NCBI RefSeq assembly: GCF_026151205.1
Contig: NC_087079.1
Span: 6,234,169 to 6,298,168 of the forward strand
Source of the DNA: Bolinopsis microptera
Lineage: Eukaryota; Ctenophora; Tentaculata; Lobata; Bolinopsidae
Reading direction: 5' to 3'
DNA length: 64,000 nucleotides
Positions within the stretch are counted from its first letter, which is position 1, and every line of letters begins with the position of its first letter. The translations under genes were made by a program, and so were the position numbers. Below the pieces are notes generated by a model, which had not been told where the DNA came from, searched no databases, and saw only the letters and a list, made by a program, of their open reading frames with translations. Shown piece by piece: positions 1-12,031 of this stretch.

Positions 1-954
1 GGAGTGGCTACTTGTTAAGGGGGATGGGGGTTGTTTGGCTGCTATCCACCTAACCAGTGTGTCATTCGCCAAATTTACAAATTTATGTTTCTAGTACTTA
101 GATTGATTGGAGGCTTTACTAATCTCTGATCCAGTCCCGTGGCCGGGTCTCGTAGTTCTTGCAAACTACGAGATAGTACTTAGTTCCACAGAGGTTGGAG
201 TTCTCAATCATTATGAATTATATGGATTAAACAAGTTTTTTCAACGTTTAGTCATCAATAAGGAAAATTCTTTTTGATGTCCTGTAATCAAGAAATTGCA
301 TGGAAGCTTGGGTTAATCAATAGTTAAGAGTTACTTAGCTTGTTTAGAACAAAATGTTGTTATCATTAATCTTCTCAGATAGGCAAAAAACTAAGTCTTC
401 TCGTTAGATTATTATCTCACGTGCTAAATCATATCAGTAATCAGAGAGGTCCAGATCATTTCTCCAGTATCCAATGCAAGTATTGACCATTGAATAGATT
501 AATACTTGTAATAATGTTATATACTTGTTATATGTTTTGTTATATGTTTTGTAAGGCTTATAAAGTTAAGCTTTGTAATTAACATGGTGGCTTATAATTT
601 TGAAGCCGTGTCGTTAGGCTTTGTATCAAAGAACTTTTGTTAAGTATATGTTCTTTATGGTTGGAGAGGATGTTACTCTATGGTATGGGAGGAGGTAAGT
701 GTTGCGGGTCTGAAGAAGTAGACATGGAATTGAATGAGTAGCTGGAGGGTTTATTGTTATATTTTCCTTTTTTTTAGACAGCTTTTGTAAGTGATGAGAC
801 TAACGACGCACCAGGGTTTGGAGCTTTAGTGAACCCTTGAAAAAGAGTAACATAACTCATTCTCTTTTTTGTTGAGGAGTCTTTATACGATCTGTTATTG
901 TCTAAATGATCTGACAATATTATGACGTCCGTACCGCTCGGTTGTTAGTTTTTA
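1..954. other. Non-coding stretch, no gene seen
   Basis: No convincing reading frame or RNA gene is visible. The only local structure noted is a short hairpin at about 147-173 (stem tctcgtagtt paired with aactacgaga around a 6-7 base loop) and a short run of repeated ttatatgttttg around 525-552. Neither suggests a specific function. Confidence 0.5.
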
Positions 955-1653
955 AGATAAGATAAGATAAGATAAGATGAGATGAGATAAGATGAGATGA
1001 GATGAGATGAGATGAGATGAGATGAGATGAGATGAGATGAGATGAGATGAGATGAGATGAGATGAGATGAGATGAGATGAGATGAGATGAGATGAGATGA
1101 GATGAGATGAGATGAGATGAGATGAGATGAGATGAGATGAGATGAGATGAGATGAGATGAGATGAGATGAGATGAGATGAGATGAGATGAGATGAGATGA
1201 GATGAGATGAGATGAGATGAGATGAGATGAGATGAGATGAGACGAGACGAGACGAGACGAGACGAGACGAGACGAGACGAGACGAGACGAGACGAGACGA
1301 GACGAGACGAGACGAGACGAGACGAGACGAGACGAGACGAGACGAGACGAGACGAGACGAGACGAGACGAGACGAGACGAGACGAGACGAGACGAGACGA
1401 GACGAGACGAGACGAGACGAGACGAGACGAGACGAGACGAGACGAGACGAGACGAGACGAGACGAGACGAGACGAGACGAGACGAGACGAGACGAGACGA
1501 GACGAGACGAGACGAGACGAGACGAGACGAGACGAGACGAGACGAGACAAGACAAGACAAGACAAGACAAGACAAGACAAGACAAGACAAGACAAGACAA
1601 GACAAGACAAGACAAGACAAGACAAGACAAGACAAGATAAGATAAGATAAGAA
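955..1653. repeat. Pentanucleotide satellite in four ordered blocks
   Basis: About 140 copies of a 5-bp unit. The unit changes in blocks rather than randomly: GATAA, then GATGA (to about 1240), then GACGA (about 1241-1545), then GACAA (about 1549-1634), then GATAA again. Each step is one transition. Because five does not share a factor with three and the unit has no stop in several phases, the array is open in several frames on both strands (Arg-Arg-Asp-Glu-Thr or Ser-Arg-Leu-Val-Ser style repeats); these are not genes. Confidence 0.97.
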
Positions 1654-1703
1654 TGGCTCCCCGCTCCATCTACACTTTCACCGGGACACTCAGTATTAAT
1701 ATA

Positions 1704-2474
1704 CAGGGTGGGCCAAAAGTCAGTACCCATACGTTGGCCTTTATAGCTCAGTCACTGAGTGCCCAATTTAAATACTTCTTTCTGGTATGACTTAGTACCA
1801 CCACTGGTTCGAGGAATTTGTCAACTCGAAAAATATTCGCGTTCATTTTTTTCAAATAGAGGTTCATTTTCACATTTATTTGATAGTTTGGATAGTCGGA
1901 TCAAGCTAAATGTTATTGAATTGTGTTTGGCCATTCGAATTACGTTTGTCCTGAAAGAATTAGAACTGTAGCTTCTCAGATGACCGAGATATGAAGCATA
2001 ACGAGTTTATTCATTACGTGTGATCAGGTGATTGGTTTACCTAATCACGTGATAGGGTGACCCCGTTAACTACCCCGTTAAACATTATGGGAATTGTTAA
2101 GGGTGCCCAATTAAGGTGTCGTGTCACGGTGTCACATAATCACCCAGTCAATTTTGTTAACGAGATACAGAACATGCTTGATAACTTCGTCATTTCTAAT
2201 CCGTTTTGCCTCATGTTTTCAGATCATATGCAACATTTGACAATCTACCGTCTCTGAAAAAATTAGGCGTTCAGCATGTTCAGAGAAAACAATATAGGTG
2301 TTTTAATATTGAATGGGCGTGGTCTAAAATATTCGAATTTTCAAATTTTGACGACGGAATCCTCGAACCAGTAAGTACAGTATGCCATCTGCAAAGCAAC
2401 AGCTCTCAAATATAAAACACGGCGGAGCTATTAAGGCCAACGTATGGGTACCTACTGACTTTTGGCCCACCCTG
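1704..2474. mobile_element. Mariner/Tc1-type MITE with TA target duplication
   Basis: A 771-bp element with long terminal inverted repeats beginning CAGGGTGGGCCAAAAGTCAG at both ends, continuing for about 45 bp with one 3-bp indel. It is flanked by TA on both sides (1702-1703 and 2475-2476), the target duplication of the Tc1/mariner superfamily. Internal frames are all under 75 codons and show no DDD/DDE transposase motif, so it is non-autonomous. Superfamily assignment rests on the TA duplication and the CAGGGTG terminus. Confidence 0.85.
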
Positions 2475-2489
2475 TATCAATGCATTAAT

Positions 2490-2551
2490 ATATTAATGTA
2501 TTATTATATTAATGTATTATTATATTAATGTATAATTATATTAATGTATTA
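2490..2551. repeat. 16-bp AT-rich tandem repeat
   Basis: About four copies of a unit close to tattaatgtattatta immediately outside the preceding MITE. Confidence 0.85.
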
Positions 2552-3969
2552 TCCACATAATGAGCAGACGTTTGTCGGCACCCATTTGACATGACCCTGG
2601 TACTGCGTATTATGACGTTGCTGGCTCCTGTCCCCGAACCCGTGTACAGTAGATCCACGCCTTAAATTGTCTATTGTACTAAAATACCTCATAATGGTAG
2701 CTGCGGAGGGACAGCAGAAATTAGCCTAGGTTCGAGGTTCTTCGTGCCTCCGTGAGATATTATTCGTTAATAAATGCTTCGTGTTGATAGGAGCATCTTG
2801 ATCCCAAATGATCTGATCTCTTCTGCCATTTTAATATAAGTTGAAGAAAGCAGGCTTCTTGATAAACGTTATAGTTAGATTCCGTAGCTTAACATTAGTC
2901 GCACAATAGATATAGGTGACATGATCATCGCAGATATAAGCCCTGGTTTAGAGCTCCCCGTCCTGCTTATAGAGATATTATTCGTGAATAATGAATAATT
3001 CGTTGATCGTAGCATGATGATCCAAAAGATCCGATTTCTTGAACATGTAGGCTACTTGATGATAACCATATTATGGTTATAATATTAATATATATATATT
3101 AATATATTATATAGATTATACTAATAAGTAGTAAGTTTTAGTAAAGCAGAAAAATCCAGGCTCTGATTCCACCGAAAAACTGATAGTTCTGACTAAGCTT
3201 AATCGTCTGAATCTGGTCAGTGTGTTACAATCGTCAACATTTTTTCAAATATAAAACCTCTTTTGTTGTCCTCAGACTGAACCCCAATTATCAAGATTGT
3301 TCGATTATCAAGATTGTTCGATATTTACAGCACCCATTCCGATATGATTACAAATGACTCTGAATCACGCTGTGTCTGTATCTACCACTAGCACACTAGC
3401 GGTGATAGCTGATTCTAGACATGCGATGAATCTCATCCGTTCAGTTTATGATCTATCAGATTGCAAGAGTAGCGTTGGTCAGCATGATATTGTGCGAGCT
3501 CATTGCGAAAAGCAAGGTATGATTCACAAAGCCGAGGTATGATTCATATATTCACGGGTTCTTTACAAAATACCGATTGTTGAAATACGATATAATATCT
3601 AGCTGCTAGCGCTATACTTAGCGCTTTTTGCGATAATTTCTAGGATTTTTGTGTACTTATTGAGGGGTCGTTCACATATTGCCTAGGTATGATTCCTAGA
3701 TCAAAAGTGTGATCCATAAAGCAAGGTAGTAAGGTATAATCTATAGAAAAGGCTGACCACTCATCACCTCATGGTCCAACTTTCTGGTTCTAGCAAGTCC
3801 GTCCTCCACTTTCATATTTGAGCGGTTAATTTATAAATGCAAATAATTGCTAACTATTACTAAATGATAACCACTAGATCAATAATAGCTCTGATTCGTG
3901 TTTATGACAGACTTAATCAATAATTACTAATCAGGTACTTTAATAATCTGCTTTAATTATGTATGTACC
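2552..3969. other. Non-coding stretch with a partial MITE end
   Basis: No gene recognised. Two loosely similar blocks at about 2730-2830 and 2955-3060 share motifs such as gagatattattcgt and look like an old degenerate duplication. At 3664-3680 the 17 bases ggggtcgttcacatatt match the terminal repeat of the MITE at 5819-5968, probably a broken relative. The repeated word gtatgattc occurs four times between 3520 and 3700. Confidence 0.4.
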
Positions 3970-4140
3970 GTACATGACATAAACGTGACATAAACATGAC
4001 ATAAACATGACATAAACATGACATAAACATGACATAAACATGACATAAACATGACATAAACATGACATAAACATGACATGAACATGAAATAAACATGACA
4101 GAAACATGACAGAAACATGACAGAAACATGACATAAACAT
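3970..4140. repeat. 11-bp minisatellite
   Basis: About 15 copies of an 11-bp unit (ataaacatgac). Near the 3' end several copies carry ataa to agaa changes. The open minus-strand frame through it, with repeated Met-Ser-Cys-His, is a by-product of the repeat. Confidence 0.93.
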
Positions 4141-5818
4141 GTCCATCATCCCATCAGACGTGCTAATCTCCGTGAATTTGGAAATTTTCACTTGTTTTAT
4201 ATCCGCCTGCACTGTAGGGCCTTATAATAAACCCCCTAGGAACAACGAACACGGGCTACATGCTAATAACAACCTAAGATCAGGTAAGACAATACTTGTA
4301 ACATCACGTGGTCCACCGCTGCACTCAGCCTTACGTGTGTGACCAATAATTGATTGATCGGCCAAGCAATCGTCTGATTAGAGCCTGTAACTGACAGGAG
4401 GGTGTCAAGATATATGGAGTAAGATGCTGCCGCTCCCTGTTATTTGAGGATATTAGTTCACCCTTGTCCCGGAGATGTGGGGATCCAGTTGTTGTCCAGG
4501 ATGGTTTGTTAAAGTAGTATCGTACTCTGGTATAACATTTGGAGAGCATTAACAACTGCAGATGTGCATAGGAACTGTGAGTAGGAACTGTGAGTAGGAA
4601 CTGTTGCATTAATTCCTTCCTTGTTCTCCTAATTTACAGCCACTCTCCGATCTGAACTGTTTTAGCGTTTTAATCGACGGACGTCGAACAAGACTTAGCA
4701 CGTTTCAATAACTGAGAATAATTGGACGGTACAATTATAATTTTGTATGATATGTTAAGTTAGACTGCATATAGGTAGAAACTAGAAGCTTCGGAAGTTA
4801 TTATGGTCAATTACTGTCCAAGACGTGGTATATATTTAATTAAAATAGTACCTACTATACATGCTATTGATGCCTCTTATCTGCTTTACTCTTTATTCGT
4901 TGCAAAGTTTAAAGGTGAGCACGGGTCTATCTAACGATAGAGGGGTAACTCTCATTATAATGATGGACTGAAAGTTGCTCCGGTTACATAGATGGGAGGC
5001 CGACTTAGAGGGCGCTTCTTTGCTGTTTTGCATAATTTTGCCATCTTTCTTATCTAGCGGGCGATTTTGGACGGTCGGATATATTATAATGATATGAATA
5101 ATTATAATTATATGAATAACTATTATGTTAAACACCCCAAAAATCACATCGCTTGCTCGGTAGCCTACTTATTGACGCCAGAAATCGTTTACTATCCAGG
5201 ATCTACGTGCTGATTTGACGCCTATCGCAAAGCCACAAAGAAATAAGCTCTTAAAGTTGCGATCCTATTATTGGGGCTTGTCTCCTTCATGTCTTCACCA
5301 CAACTTTGAACTTAAACTCAGTTTGCAACTCTGCAGATAATGAGATGATGCACAATCTCATCATCGTCATGAGATTCAGAGATTAGGGTAATGGGTATCA
5401 ACATTTTGAGGGTCAAATAGTCGACTCTAGCGTCATTTTATCTACTACCCCAATATTAAGTCGTAGCACATTACCACAACACGAATTTAATTGTATATTA
5501 TCTCGTCCCCTTTCTTCTGTTTCTTTGTGGCAGCCACTCTACCTCCGTCTAGGCTACGTCCATTAGACTTATAACTCTATTCATTTCGTTTTATCGCAGC
5601 TTTAAAGCGTTAAGAGCCGCACATACATTATTGAGGATGACACAATTTCTAAGACTTTATAATTCGTTGCAAACTGCAAATATGTGCATGGGTCAAGGAA
5701 ACTAGAGTTGAGAAAACTAAAGTTGAAACTACAGATCAGCTGTTAGTTTCCAATTTACAAAATCATCATTCATTTAAAATGCAGACTCCTTTGCTTTTCA
5801 AAATGTATATTCTAATAT
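4141..5818. other. Non-coding stretch, no gene seen
   Basis: No reading frame with family features. A 13-bp motif (gtaggaactgtga) occurs three times in tandem near 4568-4604. Otherwise I see nothing specific. Confidence 0.4.
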
Positions 5819-5968
5819 GGGGTCGTTCACATATTACGGAATCACTGAGGTGGGGGGGGGGGGGGGGTTTACAACTGATTACGATAGTGTAATTTTAACA
5901 TAATAGCTATGGAGGGGGGGGGGTAAAAATTGGCCCAAATAATTATCACGTAATATGGGAACGACCCC
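5819..5968. mobile_element. 150-bp MITE with GGGGTCGTTC ends
   Basis: Terminal inverted repeats of about 20 bp: the left end begins GGGGTCGTTCACATATTACG and the right end reads as its complement with one mismatch. ATAT flanks both sides and may be the target duplication, though the flank is too simple to be sure. The interior holds two poly-G tracts. The superfamily is not determined. Confidence 0.7.
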
Positions 5969-6902
5969 ATATGAGCTTCATTTTGTAATCGTTTCTATTT
6001 CACACTTTCTCAGATTAAAAAAAGGTCCATAAATTGTCAGTAAAATGGAGTCCTTCTTTGATGATAATGAAATTGGGTCTCAGCAATCCGTTATAAAAAC
6101 AAAAACCCTAGTTTTGACATATTTTCAGTTTGTCGACGTCTGCAATGGCCATCTGGTGGAGTTACATCTATTCGAATCTCGTTCTCATTATGATGCGTTT
6201 CTACTATACTGCCATGTTTTTGTCTAACTTTTATCAAGGCTAGAAATGATCAGTAAGTCTAGTACAACCCATTATTTTGTTATGTTTAAGAATCCTAATG
6301 AGTAAAGGTGTCGAAGGACCTTAACTCAGACAGTTTATACAGACTTGGATACTTCAGCTCATCTCTCATAATTTTTATTGAAAATCTTTTCTAAATAGTA
6401 CATACATCAATGTAATTGCATGAAAATAACACGGTCAAAAAGTGATTTCTATGTACTATAATGACGGGAAACCAGAACGTAGTTCGTGCAAAAATTACAC
6501 CTACAAAATATGGTCCCTTGAAAAAACATTTCATACAATCAACACATATAAATTTAAGATATATTGTAATAGAGATGATTGTGCAATAATAAAATACAGC
6601 GTGCATAAAATATCATAATGTTAATAATTTGTTAACTTGTTAATGAAATAGATTTTATCATACAATACTTTTAAAAACACAACCCAACCCACCCCTAACC
6701 CCTTAAATAGTTTGGATCGGTTATTTTAGATCAGAGAATTGGCATTGGGAGAAATGAGATGCATCTAATCATTATCAGACAGGTAGAATTCAGCGTGACT
6801 ATCGTTTGGATCTGTGGGTAGCATTTCCGACCATATGTTAAACATTTTTTAAAAGTCCTCAAATCTGCCAACCCTACAGTTTAGGTGCTCGTTAGGAGTT
6901 AG
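5969..6902. other. Non-coding stretch, no gene seen
   Basis: Frames here are short (about 60-71 codons) and lack recognisable motifs. Nothing specific is seen. Confidence 0.4.
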
Positions 6903-6973
6903 ACGTGTATAAAGTTTATAAACACGTGTATAAAGTTTATAAACACGTGTATAAAGTTTATAAACACGTGTAT
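6903..6973. repeat. 21-bp tandem repeat
   Basis: Three and a third copies of a unit near aacacgtgtataaagtttata. The unit is itself partly self-complementary (acacgtgt; ataaagtttat). Confidence 0.9.
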
Positions 6974-7204
6974 ATTTTAAACATCCATAGATGTGTTATG
7001 TAACCTATAATATCAGTAGTCAATAACTACACAGGGGTATTGTAGTGAAAATGAAATGATGGCGTCTGGACTTCAGACCAGCTCGCATTACATCAATGCT
7101 CTCTGGTTACCATCAAGCTAGTTAAATAAATGAATATGTTAGGTAAAACGAACCGAGAAATAAATTAAAATAAAATCAGAAATCGTACTGTGCTAACATA
7201 AAGA

Positions 7205-7400
7205 ATTTATATATATATAAACCTATATATAAACCTATATATAAACCTATATATATAAACCTATATATAAACCTATATATACCTTTATATATAAATCTAC
7301 ATTTAAACCTATATATAAACCTACATATAAACTTATATAATATATATAAACCTATATATAAACCTATATATAAACCTATATACATACAAACCTATATAGT
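7205..7400. repeat. 12-bp AT-rich satellite
   Basis: About 15 degenerate copies of aacctatatata. The minus-strand frame with repeated Gly-Leu-Tyr-Ile is a by-product of the repeat. Confidence 0.92.
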
Positions 7401-9641
7401 ATTATATATATAAGCATCTATACTACTTCAATTTAATTTCAGTAGTTCATATCGTACCGTTTAATCTGATATTTACTTTATTTCGCAACTCTCGTCTCGT
7501 GACAACTTGCTCTTGGGAGTTACTTGTTGGATTGACAGTTTGATGGTTGACCTACATGTGCAATTCACGGTCGATATCCAAACCACTGAACCAACCTCAA
7601 TGTCAAATTAGTCTCCGATCTAGTAGTGGTTATAGTGGTTATAACCGTACTGCGTGACCAAAAACCTCCCCGCAATTAATATCTACTATCAACGGTTATT
7701 TCTTATTGGGTAGAAACATTTCTCAGTCTCTCACCATTTATAAACAAATTTACTGACAAATTACTGAATTTACGAAATGTCTTCCTCTTTATACTGTTAC
7801 TTAAAAGGACCAGGTTTGCATACTATTATACCACTCCCACTATATCGGTCTCAAACTAGATGATCTTAAATCTCATTACGATTATGATTACTTCGCTTGG
7901 AATGTCAAAGCAGACATTTCAATAATGGAGTTCCTCGCCTATCTTTATTCATCACCTAACTCCTAAATTCCTAAATATTTTATGTCTGAACGGTATAACG
8001 TTCTTTAACGATATATCGATATATTCGAGGTTATTAAATTGAATGCTGTTTTGCTCTTTATTTGCTTTAACTTTCAGCAAAGAAGTTAGGTCATTCGAAA
8101 GCAATCTCTCAAGATTATATACTATTAAAATTTTAATAGGATATTTTGTCGTTATGTTAGGATATGCGTAGTGTTCATAACGCCACATGGTTAATGGGAT
8201 TTGAGATCTTATTCGCCGAAACGTTATAAAGGTTTTAACTCGATCCTCACTTACATATTACAATCCACAACTTCTAAAAGCCAATGCAAAATTGAATGGT
8301 GCAGGGTGCTAGAAAATCTTGGTCTGCTATAAATGGGCTACAGAGACTGAGAAACGTGATTCAATTCGAGGAACAAACCTCCAATCTGTCAAAATTCCAG
8401 GTTTTTATTGTTAGTGATAGGATCCGTAAAGAGTTAGTGTATGACACTGCGTTGTTTGGGTCGGGATCATACATGCTGTTATCCAGAAGAAACAAACTAG
8501 GGCGAGAGGGTGGGAAGGGAGGCGAGTTAAAAGTCGCCATTTATATTAGTTTCTGACGAAAGTAGGGCTCGCGAAACGGCATCAAATCACCCGCAGCTAT
8601 GATGCCAATATCCACATATTTTATTGCATAACTCACTCATAATTCTTCATACTATAGAATAGATAGTTGTTCCCATCTCTATTGTATCCTATTATGTCGT
8701 ATTATCGTTACTTCGCATTGTTGATCTACAGGATATCGTGCTATACTTCTTAAAATAGAAACAAACATCTTCTAATATTCGCCGCTCATGCTCGATGTAC
8801 TTCATCAAAGTTAACCTGGTTCGTTGGTCCAGACAGTAGTAATCATTAAAGATGCTCACTGCTCAACCAGCAACCTGTCTTTTAATCACTATCGTCAGAC
8901 ATTAAGACACGTGTCCTCATTGTAGTTTTACATTATAAAACCGTAATAAAACCGTTATAATACTGGTACTTCTTTGACAACCAGCATTTCATAAAATATA
9001 TTTCATGAAATATATAGTTGCGCAATTTAGTGCTGGATCTCGATCCTCTGCAAGTCGCTTAGTGAATTGTTTTTGGCACTTTGCTGGATCGTGATATTAT
9101 GTGTTTGTAAATGTAAACTAGGAAAGTTTTAGCCCAGCCCTAAGCTATTCATATTTTGTCTAACAAAGTTATGATAAGTACTGAAACGTAAATGTTTTTT
9201 CTCAATCTAAAAATTAATTAAATTAATTTATTGCGCTGTAAGTGTAACGAGGGACCGCCGAATCACCCCTCTTCTTCAGTCCTACGTTCCAATCTGAGAC
9301 GATCTGATAGCCTGCCTCGACTCCCTCTGAGATGTTATGGTCCACATGACGCACAATCTAATCAGAGACATTATCTTTTTTAGGTTTTACGATATATAAA
9401 AGTATAAATCATCTGGCACTTCTTAATTGACAGCCAGTATTTCATAAAAGATGCTCATCATTAAGTTCCGGTGTTGACCGAGTACCAGGACCACATAGAA
9501 GAAACGCTTCTTTTCAAATGGCAATTCTGTGCTGCTACTCAAACACATTATAGGACATCAATTCATGTTGCATTGTTACAACATTGCTTCGTAAAAGGAT
9601 TCAGCACGGGTCACTGATTAGAATAACCACACAGATTGGTG
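7401..9641. other. Non-coding stretch, no gene seen
   Basis: No frame here has recognisable domains; the longest (plus strand, about 8296-8556) shows no motif and no supporting splice sites. I see no RNA gene or element boundary. Confidence 0.4.
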
Positions 9642-9812
9642 CAGTTTCCAACTGGTGGAGCACAGCTAGTCAGGTAGGTCATATTGCCCCCCCCCCCCGC
9701 CGCTCAGTTTCCAACTGGTAGAGCACAGCTAGTCAGATAGGTCATATTGCCCCCCCCCCCCCCCTCCCGCTCCCCCGCCGCTCCCCCCCCCCCCCCCCCC
9801 CCCCGCCGCTCG
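9642..9812. repeat. 64-bp duplication with poly-C tracts
   Basis: A block starting cagtttccaactggt at 9642 is repeated at 9706, each copy ending in a C homopolymer (9687-9698 and 9750-9764), followed by a third C tract of 22 (9783-9804). A plus-strand proline-rich frame through it is a by-product. Confidence 0.85.
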
Positions 9813-10343
9813 GTTTCTTTGTTTTACAACGGTCGTTATCCTCCTGCTCCAAAAACTAATCAAATATCAATTGTAAAACATGTTTTAATGTGGCGGAAAG
9901 AGCCACCGCCCACCATACATAACGCACTACTTCTCTTGTTGTATCGGGGCTCATCTTACATATCAACTGTCAACTTTTAAATGGCACTAGTTTTGTATCA
10001 ACGACCAGGTGAGCAATTCAGGTTGGAGATAATCGAGCACGTTGTGGGCCCACTAAATCTTGATTAATGATACTATGTTATACTATGGTCTATGTTATAT
10101 TATGTTATACTATGTTATATATTACGTTATATTAATGTTATATTATTATAAGTCATTATCGTTGATATTTCTGAGATTGGCACCGCCTTTTCTGAGATTG
10201 GCACCGCCTTCACCTAACCACTGCAAGCGCAAGGGCTCTGGATAGAGCAAGCAACGCCCACAGTATATATACTGAATTTATACTGTACGGTACTATTATC
10301 GTCTGTAGTTTAATTGCAGTTCCATTCTGTTAACATATAATAA

Positions 10344-11005
10344 ACTATATTAAAGTATATTAAAGTATATCCCCGGGTAAAAATCGGAAAAAATCCTACA
10401 TTTTAATATACTTTAATATACCTACAATTAGAAGATTTATATTCTTCGTTAAGATTTACATGATGAACTATATTTTTTACTCAGATTCGCAAGATAAGCC
10501 TGTTTTAGGACTAGTACATGAATTTCCATCCAGATTAGTCAAAAATTTGCTGAGCTATGAGCTTTAAAAAATATGCCCATATTTAGGCATACGCTTTTGC
10601 CCAAATTCGCTTTTACCCAAATTCGATAAAATTTCAATATTTTTTAATGAGACTAACTCTATGTGAAAGATATAATTCAGTGTTTGTTGAATATAGTGGA
10701 TACTAAGTAAAAAGACCTCCATGAACAAAATTGGGAAAATTGCACATAATATCTCGGTTCGGAATACTAGCCAAAATGACTTCATTAATATTGAAATAAC
10801 TCCATCAGTTTTCAATATTTTTTCAAGAACTTTTTGGAATCGATTAAGAATTGCATTTCAAGCTTATTTTGGGCAACAATTTTTGATGTAGGCCTCCAGG
10901 GAGATAGGGATATATTAAAGTATATTGTAGGTATATTAAAGTATATTAAAGTATATCCCCGGGTCAAAATCGGGAAAAATCCTACATTTTAATATACTTT
11001 AATAT
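10344..11005. mobile_element. Unclassified element with a hairpin module at each end
   Basis: Both ends carry the same module in the same orientation: an AT-rich stem (tatattaaagtatatt), a core beginning ccccgggt and ending atcctaca (10371-10400 and 10957-10985), then the complementary stem (ttttaatatactttaatat). Each module can fold on itself. The interior (about 10490-10870) resembles the sequence around 25030-25341 and 31864-31990 inside the Mutator-like element, sharing words such as tttcaatattttttca and the context gacttc, so this is a distant relative of that interior. No coding capacity seen; class unknown. Confidence 0.5.
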
Positions 11006-12031
11006 GGTTGCCCCCCCCCCCCAATAAAAGGTTGGATTGATTCCAGCTGCAGTGATTGCCTGTCGAGGTTTCCTACGATCTTTAAGCCGTATATTATCCG
11101 TTAAATTGATCGCTCAGTGATTAGGTAATTAATCAATTAATTAAGTAATTTAGTGGGTATTTATGTGTAGTTAATTAGTTAACATATTGTCATATCTTTG
11201 TAATATGCAGTTATATCAGGAAACGTTTAGCTATAGTTTGACTGGCTAACCACCAATCTGAAGCTGCCAGTAGCAGCCACTCCCATGACGGAGAGTAGGA
11301 TTGGTATAGATTATAGAAGTATGATTGGTATGAGAAGTGAGAACCACTACCTGACTACCAGTCCTAAAGATGGTTGTATGGAAGACTGTATGACATGTTT
11401 AGATTCTAATCGTTATTTCACCATGACCGTGTTGTTAATGTTAATAATTATATCGTTTTAACGCCGATATAACCTGGAATTGCAACCTCATTAAAACCTC
11501 AGCCCGGAAGTTGGTCACGTGTTCTTTAACAGTGGAAGTGTTGTGGTACCACCACCTCATCAGATTAACCTTTTTGTTGTCGACAGTTTTGGACTTCCGG
11601 CTCTGCATTTGTTTGTATTGAACGGCACCATTTTTGTTTGCACTCATCTTGCAGTGGTTGTCTTCTGCAGGTGTAGCATGTGTTCTCTCATAGTTGTGGA
11701 TAATTAGGATACTAATTAATGATTACCAGTGAAACAGTTTATCTAGTTTGAGATGTGTAAGACCTGAAGCCTCATGATAATGAACATCTTGTCACTATGT
11801 GTTGCATGAAATTTTCAGTTTGCCCCCAATTTTTCAACGACTGTTTAAACTGCCGAATTCTCCCCGTTTTAGGCAGTTGATAAATAATAATGTATTGTTA
11901 ATTGTTGAGTTAATTTTGGTGAAATTCAATTTATTCTGGCCTCCATCCCGGCCCGAGTGTACAAACCTATTTGTGGATAGAATGGCACAAATTTGACTTG
12001 TTTTTGTTGATTGCCTTTATGTCAGAGCATT
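11006..12031. other. Mostly non-coding, with one weak exon candidate
   Basis: Begins with a 12-base C tract (11010-11021). Apart from the weak minus-strand exon candidate listed separately, I see nothing specific before the start of the tandem duplication at 12032. Confidence 0.4.
11475..11647 (-). CDS. Weak candidate 5' coding exon, unknown product
   Basis: A minus-strand frame opens with a real ATG at 11647 in a reasonable context (caagATGa) and runs about 58 codons with ordinary composition (basic, with an RWWYHNT stretch) before a possible splice donor, TTCCAG followed by GTTATA, near 11479. I recognise no family. It stands out mildly from the surrounding AT-rich DNA but could be chance. 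Transcript evidence would decide. Confidence 0.15.

Noticed and set aside
920-1730. Long open frames on both strands across the pentamer array
   Set aside because: They consist only of a five-residue repeat dictated by the satellite and occur in several frames at once; not genes.
3970-4140. Possible CRISPR-like array
   Set aside because: The 11-bp units are contiguous with no spacers; an ordinary minisatellite. The 41-bp and 52-bp arrays were rejected for the same reason.
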